Positions 6,951 through 11,687 of a DNA stretch of 11,687 nt are shown here, piece after piece. Numbering within the stretch: position 1 is the first letter of the stretch; each line of letters opens with the position of its first letter. The translations under genes were made by a program, and so were the position numbers. Location of the stretch: the NCBI GenBank assembly GCA_027296385.1, contig JAPUJD010000191.1, forward strand, positions 1 through 11,687, in the 5' to 3' direction. This stretch comes from Acidobacteriota bacterium. GTDB lineage: Bacteria > Acidobacteriota > Thermoanaerobaculia > Multivoradales > JAHEKO01. The notes below the pieces were generated by a model. It made no database searches. It worked only from the letters and a program-made list of their open reading frames with translations, and was not told the origin of the DNA.

Positions 6951-6969
6951 TAGCGCTCTGAGGGCGCTA
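6951..6969. terminator. Small hairpin after the sulfotransferase-like gene
   Basis: TAGCGC-tctgagg-GCGCTA forms a 6-bp stem with a 7-nt loop, 31 nt beyond the sulfotransferase-like stop codon and before the ArsR promoter. No T-run follows, so terminator function is tentative. Confidence 0.35.
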
Positions 6970-6999
6970 CCGACATCCGCCGTTGTCTTCGGGCGGGGC

Positions 7000-7608
7000 C
7001 TAGGCGCGGTTGCGGTAGAGCTCGGGATCGACGACCGAGGCCATCGCCTCGACGTCGAGATCGCGGCCCAGGAACTCGGCGATCCGCCGGGCGTGGGCGA
7101 CCGGGTCCTGCAAGACCTCGCGATAGTGGAGATCGAGGGCGTCGAGGTGGCCCGCGCGCTTGAGGTGGTAGTTGGCCTTCCACAGGTCGGTCTCGAAGAA
7201 CTCCCGCATCGAGTCGTCGTCGGAGCCCTGCTCCTCGCCACGGCGCGCGAGCATCTTGGCCTGGGACGCCAGGACCTCGGTCATGTCCCGGCGCATGAAG
7301 AGCACCTTGTAGTTGTTGTCGGCGGGCAGGTGGCGCAAGAGATAGGAGATGACCTTGACCACCCGGCCTCGGGCCTGGCGCAGCCAGGTCTTGTCCCCGC
7401 TCTTGGCCAGAGCGAGGACCCGGTCGTCCTCGTAGTAGCCCTTCGGGTTGTCCTCGTCGGCAGTGCGCGCCCCGTCGGTCACGACCTCCATGCCGCCCGC
7501 CTCGAGCATCTTCATCGCCATCGAGGTACCCGAGCGCGGCAGGCCGGAGACCACCACGACCGGCTTGCCGTAGGCCACCCGGCGATACCACTGATTCAGC
7601 TTGCCCAT
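7000..7608 (-). CDS. Sulfotransferase-family P-loop protein
   Basis: A 202-residue protein of the PAPS-dependent sulfotransferase fold (PF13469-like). PVVVVSGLPRSGTSM (16-30) is the strand and 5'-phosphosulfate-binding loop; NPKGYYE near 54-60 is the conserved segment after it; FMRRDMTEVLASQAKML is the 3'-phosphate-binding region (Arg followed by a helix), and YREVLQDPVAHARRIAEFLG is the usual C-terminal helix. Known members transfer sulfate from PAPS to lipids, glycans or small molecules; some family-like proteins have other acceptors, so the substrate is open. At about 200 residues it is shorter than typical 250-300-residue members, implying a small acceptor-binding lid. I start at ATG 7608 (GTG 7611 directly precedes it); AGGAGGT lies about 10-13 nt upstream, whereas the open frame extending to 7728 would include this RBS. 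No signal peptide: cytoplasmic. It is divergent from the phosphatase-superfamily pair. Confidence 0.8.
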   Translation of the reverse strand: MGKLNQWYRRVAYGKPVVVVSGLPRSGTSMAMKMLEAGGMEVVTDGARTADEDNPKGYYEDDRVLALAKSGDKTWLRQARGRVVKVISYLLRHLPADNNYKVLFMRRDMTEVLASQAKMLARRGEEQGSDDDSMREFFETDLWKANYHLKRAGHLDALDLHYREVLQDPVAHARRIAEFLGRDLDVEAMASVVDPELYRNRA

Positions 7609-7618
7609 CACTGCTCGG

Positions 7619-7626
7619 ATACCTCC
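7619..7626 (-). promoter_or_regulatory. Ribosome binding site of the sulfotransferase-like gene
   Basis: AGGAGGTA on the minus strand is an almost ideal anti-16S complement. It stands 10 nt before a GTG and 13 nt before the ATG at 7608, and rules out the longer upstream starts in that frame. Confidence 0.65.
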
Positions 7627-7662
7627 TGGAGGGAGAGCGCGGCGCCGCGACACGGGGTTCGG

Positions 7663-7697
7663 GCCGCAGCCGCAATAGGATAGTATCCGCCGCAGCC
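7663..7697. promoter_or_regulatory. Candidate regulatory site between divergent genes
   Basis: Two direct copies of GCCGCAGCC (7663-7671 and 7689-7697) flank the odd-centred palindrome GGATA-g-TATCC (7678-7688). The palindrome is the only AT-rich spot in the spacer: TAGTAT at 7681 could be a -10 for the rightward genes, with TTCGGG at 7658 as a poor -35. Regulatory function is inferred from position only. Confidence 0.35.
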
Positions 7698-7798
7698 TGG
7701 CACTAGCCCTCGGGCGGGTGCCGTCCATCCCGAGACCCTCTTACATCGCAAGAACCGTCTCAGCACCGCAGTTTTCAACGCCCCATTCAGGAATCTCT

Positions 7799-9979
<2,181 letters not shown>

Positions 9980-9987
9980 GATCCCCC

Positions 9988-11687
9988 ATGACTTCGAGAC
10001 TCACAGCTCTCACGCTAGGCGCCCTGCTCGCGATGACCGCCTGCAGCGACGGCCATCGCAAGACCGGCCAGCAGATCGTCGTCATCGGCATCGACGGGAT
10101 GGACTGGGACTACACCCAGGAGATGATTGCCGCCGGTCGCCTGCCGGCCCTCGCCCGCCTGCAGGAAGAGGGGACCGCGGCGCCGCTCGGCACCTCGGTC
10201 CCCCCGCTGTCGCCGATCGCCTGGTCGAACTTCACCACCGGTACCGATGCCGGCGGTCACGGCATTTTCGACTTCCTGCACCGCGATCCTGAAACGTACT
10301 TCCCCAAGTCGTCGCTCGCCGAGGTCGAGGCGGGCGAGCCCGGCCCCTGCTTCGGCAAGTATCGAATTCCGCCGTCCGACGAGTTCGAGATGACGCGGCA
10401 GGGCGACCCGTTCTGGAAGCCTCTCGAGGAGGCGGGCGTCGAGTCGTGGATCCTTCGGATGCCGCTCAACTTCCCCCCTTCGGGCCAGGCTACGCGCGAG
10501 CTCACCGGCATGGGCACGCCGGATCTCACCGGCTCACTCGGCGAGTTCTCGTTCTTCACCTCGGCTCTCTTCTACGACGACGTCTCGAGCGGCGGCAAGG
10601 TCTACCCTCTCGACCTGTGGGAGGACCGGGCCGAAGGCACGCTCTACGGACCGGAGAACATCTTTCTCTGCGAGCCGGCGGACACCGAGCTCCCCCTGAC
10701 GGTCTACTTCGATTCGGAAGAAGACGTCGCCAACGTCGCCATCGGCGACACCGAGACCATTCTCAACGTCGGTGAGTGGAGCGATTGGGTGTCGGTATCG
10801 TTTGAGTTGATCGCGACCCAGTCCGTGAACGCCGCGGTGCGTCTCTACCTGCGCTCCGTTCGCCCCGAGGTGGAGCTCTACATATCTCCGCTCCAGATCG
10901 ACCCCATGGCGCCCGCCACTCCGATCTCGACCCCCGCCGGCTTCGCGGCAGAGCTCGCCGAGGCAACTGGCGGGTTTTACACCCAGGGCATGCCCGAGGA
11001 CACGAAGCTGGTGACCGAGGACCTGTTCTCGCTCGACGAGTTCCTGACGCAGGCACGGATCGCCGCCCGGGAGGTCGAGGAGCAATTCGACTGGACGCTG
11101 CGCCAGCACCGGGACGGACTCCTGTTCTACTACTTCGGCAACCTAGACCAAGTCTCCCACATCATGTTCGGGCTTACCGACCCGCAGCATCCGGTCTACG
11201 ACCCGGAGATCGCCCAGAAGTACGCCTCGGTCGTTCCCGGGCTCTACGAACGCGCCGACGCGATGGTCGCGCTGGCGATGGAACGCCTGCCGGAGGCGAT
11301 GATCGTTGTCATGTCGGACCACGGTTTCTCGAGCTGGCGTCGCTCGATGAACCTCAACAGCTGGCTGCGCGACGAGGGCTATCTGGTGTTGAAGGACCCC
11401 TCGCTGGCCAAGGATCCCGGCTTCTTCCGCAACGTCGACTGGGCGCGGACGCAGGCTTACGGCGTCGGCTTCAATGGGCTCTACGTCAACGAGCGCGGGC
11501 GTGAACGCGACGGCATCGTCGAGACGGCCGAGAAGGACGCCCTGCTCGACGAGATCGGCGAGAAGCTCCTGGCGACACTCGACCCCAAGACGGGCCTCCA
11601 TGCGGTGACTCGGGTCTATCCCGCGAAGCGCTACTTCTCCCCGGGTCCGGGCCTCGTAATCGGTCCGGACATGATCGTGGGCTACGC
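9988..11687 (+). CDS. Alkaline phosphatase/NPP-superfamily lipoprotein, partial at window edge
   Basis: The first 566 codons of a paralogue of the preceding gene; its 3' end is beyond the window. MTSRLTALTLGALLAMTAC is a lipoprotein signal with Cys19 as the lipidated residue, so the enzyme should be exported and lipid-anchored, not held by a helix. Motifs in order: IGIDGMD (Asp36, metal), PPLSPIAWSNFTTG (Ser75, putative nucleophile), GHGIFDF, the shared beta-rich insert (about 219-315; ELPLTV, EWSDWVSVSF, ELYISPLQID), LDQVSH (Asp387/His391) and MSDHGFSSWRR (Asp444/His445). The last metal His, corresponding to WSGDH in the first gene, would lie past the edge. Its ATG follows the previous stop by 8 nt, with only a weak GAG as RBS, suggesting coupling. 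Function as phosphatase or phosphodiesterase is by family; substrate unknown. Confidence 0.88.
   Translation, partial: MTSRLTALTLGALLAMTACSDGHRKTGQQIVVIGIDGMDWDYTQEMIAAGRLPALARLQEEGTAAPLGTSVPPLSPIAWSNFTTGTDAGGHGIFDFLHRDPETYFPKSSLAEVEAGEPGPCFGKYRIPPSDEFEMTRQGDPFWKPLEEAGVESWILRMPLNFPPSGQATRELTGMGTPDLTGSLGEFSFFTSALFYDDVSSGGKVYPLDLWEDRAEGTLYGPENIFLCEPADTELPLTVYFDSEEDVANVAIGDTETILNVGEWSDWVSVSFELIATQSVNAAVRLYLRSVRPEVELYISPLQIDPMAPATPISTPAGFAAELAEATGGFYTQGMPEDTKLVTEDLFSLDEFLTQARIAAREVEEQFDWTLRQHRDGLLFYYFGNLDQVSHIMFGLTDPQHPVYDPEIAQKYASVVPGLYERADAMVALAMERLPEAMIVVMSDHGFSSWRRSMNLNSWLRDEGYLVLKDPSLAKDPGFFRNVDWARTQAYGVGFNGLYVNERGRERDGIVETAEKDALLDEIGEKLLATLDPKTGLHAVTRVYPAKRYFSPGPGLVIGPDMIVGY

Noticed and set aside
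6700..7683. Plus-strand frame of 327 codons opposite ArsR and the sulfotransferase
   Set aside because: It spans two well-supported minus-strand genes and their spacer, with no family resemblance.
7718..7798. Longer N-terminus of the first phosphatase-superfamily protein from GTG 7718
   Set aside because: No RBS, and the extra 27 residues would precede a well-formed signal peptide; kept only as an alternative.

Overview
The window is GC-rich (I estimate mid-60s percent) bacterial chromosomal DNA. Signal peptides and lipoprotein signals suggest a Gram-negative-type cell envelope. The gene types (a membrane glycosyltransferase fused to TPRs, an M28 peptidase, large alkaline-phosphatase-superfamily proteins with a YIGPGAG leader) look to me like an Acidobacteriota-like or related uncultured lineage, but no phylogenetic marker is present, so this is a weak inference. 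I see no rRNA, tRNA, transposase, integrase or CRISPR array.

Layout: (1) 1-222 holds a degenerate 42-bp tandem repeat whose units each carry a small palindrome. A lipoprotein-type alpha/beta hydrolase (169-867, minus) runs into it and stops there, before its expected catalytic Asp and His. (2) A divergent gene at 1138-3516 (plus) encodes a multi-pass GT-C-type glycosyltransferase with a soluble C-terminal half of about nine TPRs. (3) Converging on it is a secreted M28 metallopeptidase with a PA-like insert and a small C-terminal module (3790-5895, minus). (4) Upstream lies a two-gene ArsR-regulator/SRPBCC cassette (6899 to 6175, minus) with an ATGA overlap. It has a near-perfect operator-like palindrome at its promoter and a 14-bp hairpin after its end. 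(5) A small sulfotransferase-like P-loop gene (7000-7608, minus) is divergent from two tandem plus-strand paralogues of the alkaline phosphatase/NPP superfamily: a membrane-anchored one (7799-9979) and a lipoprotein one (from 9988, cut by the window edge at 11687).

How they may work together: the ArsR/SRPBCC pair is an evident operon, and the two phosphatase-superfamily genes are 8 nt apart and surely co-transcribed. The two share an uncommon insert domain but appear anchored differently, and the first may place its catalytic domain in the cytoplasm while the second is exported. The glycosyltransferase, sulfotransferase and phosphatase/phosphodiesterase families could all act on envelope glycans or lipids, but nothing in the sequence proves a shared pathway. 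The most unusual points are the palindromic 42-bp repeats with a compensatory base-pair change at the broken end of the hydrolase, and the paired phosphatase paralogues with contrasting predicted topology.
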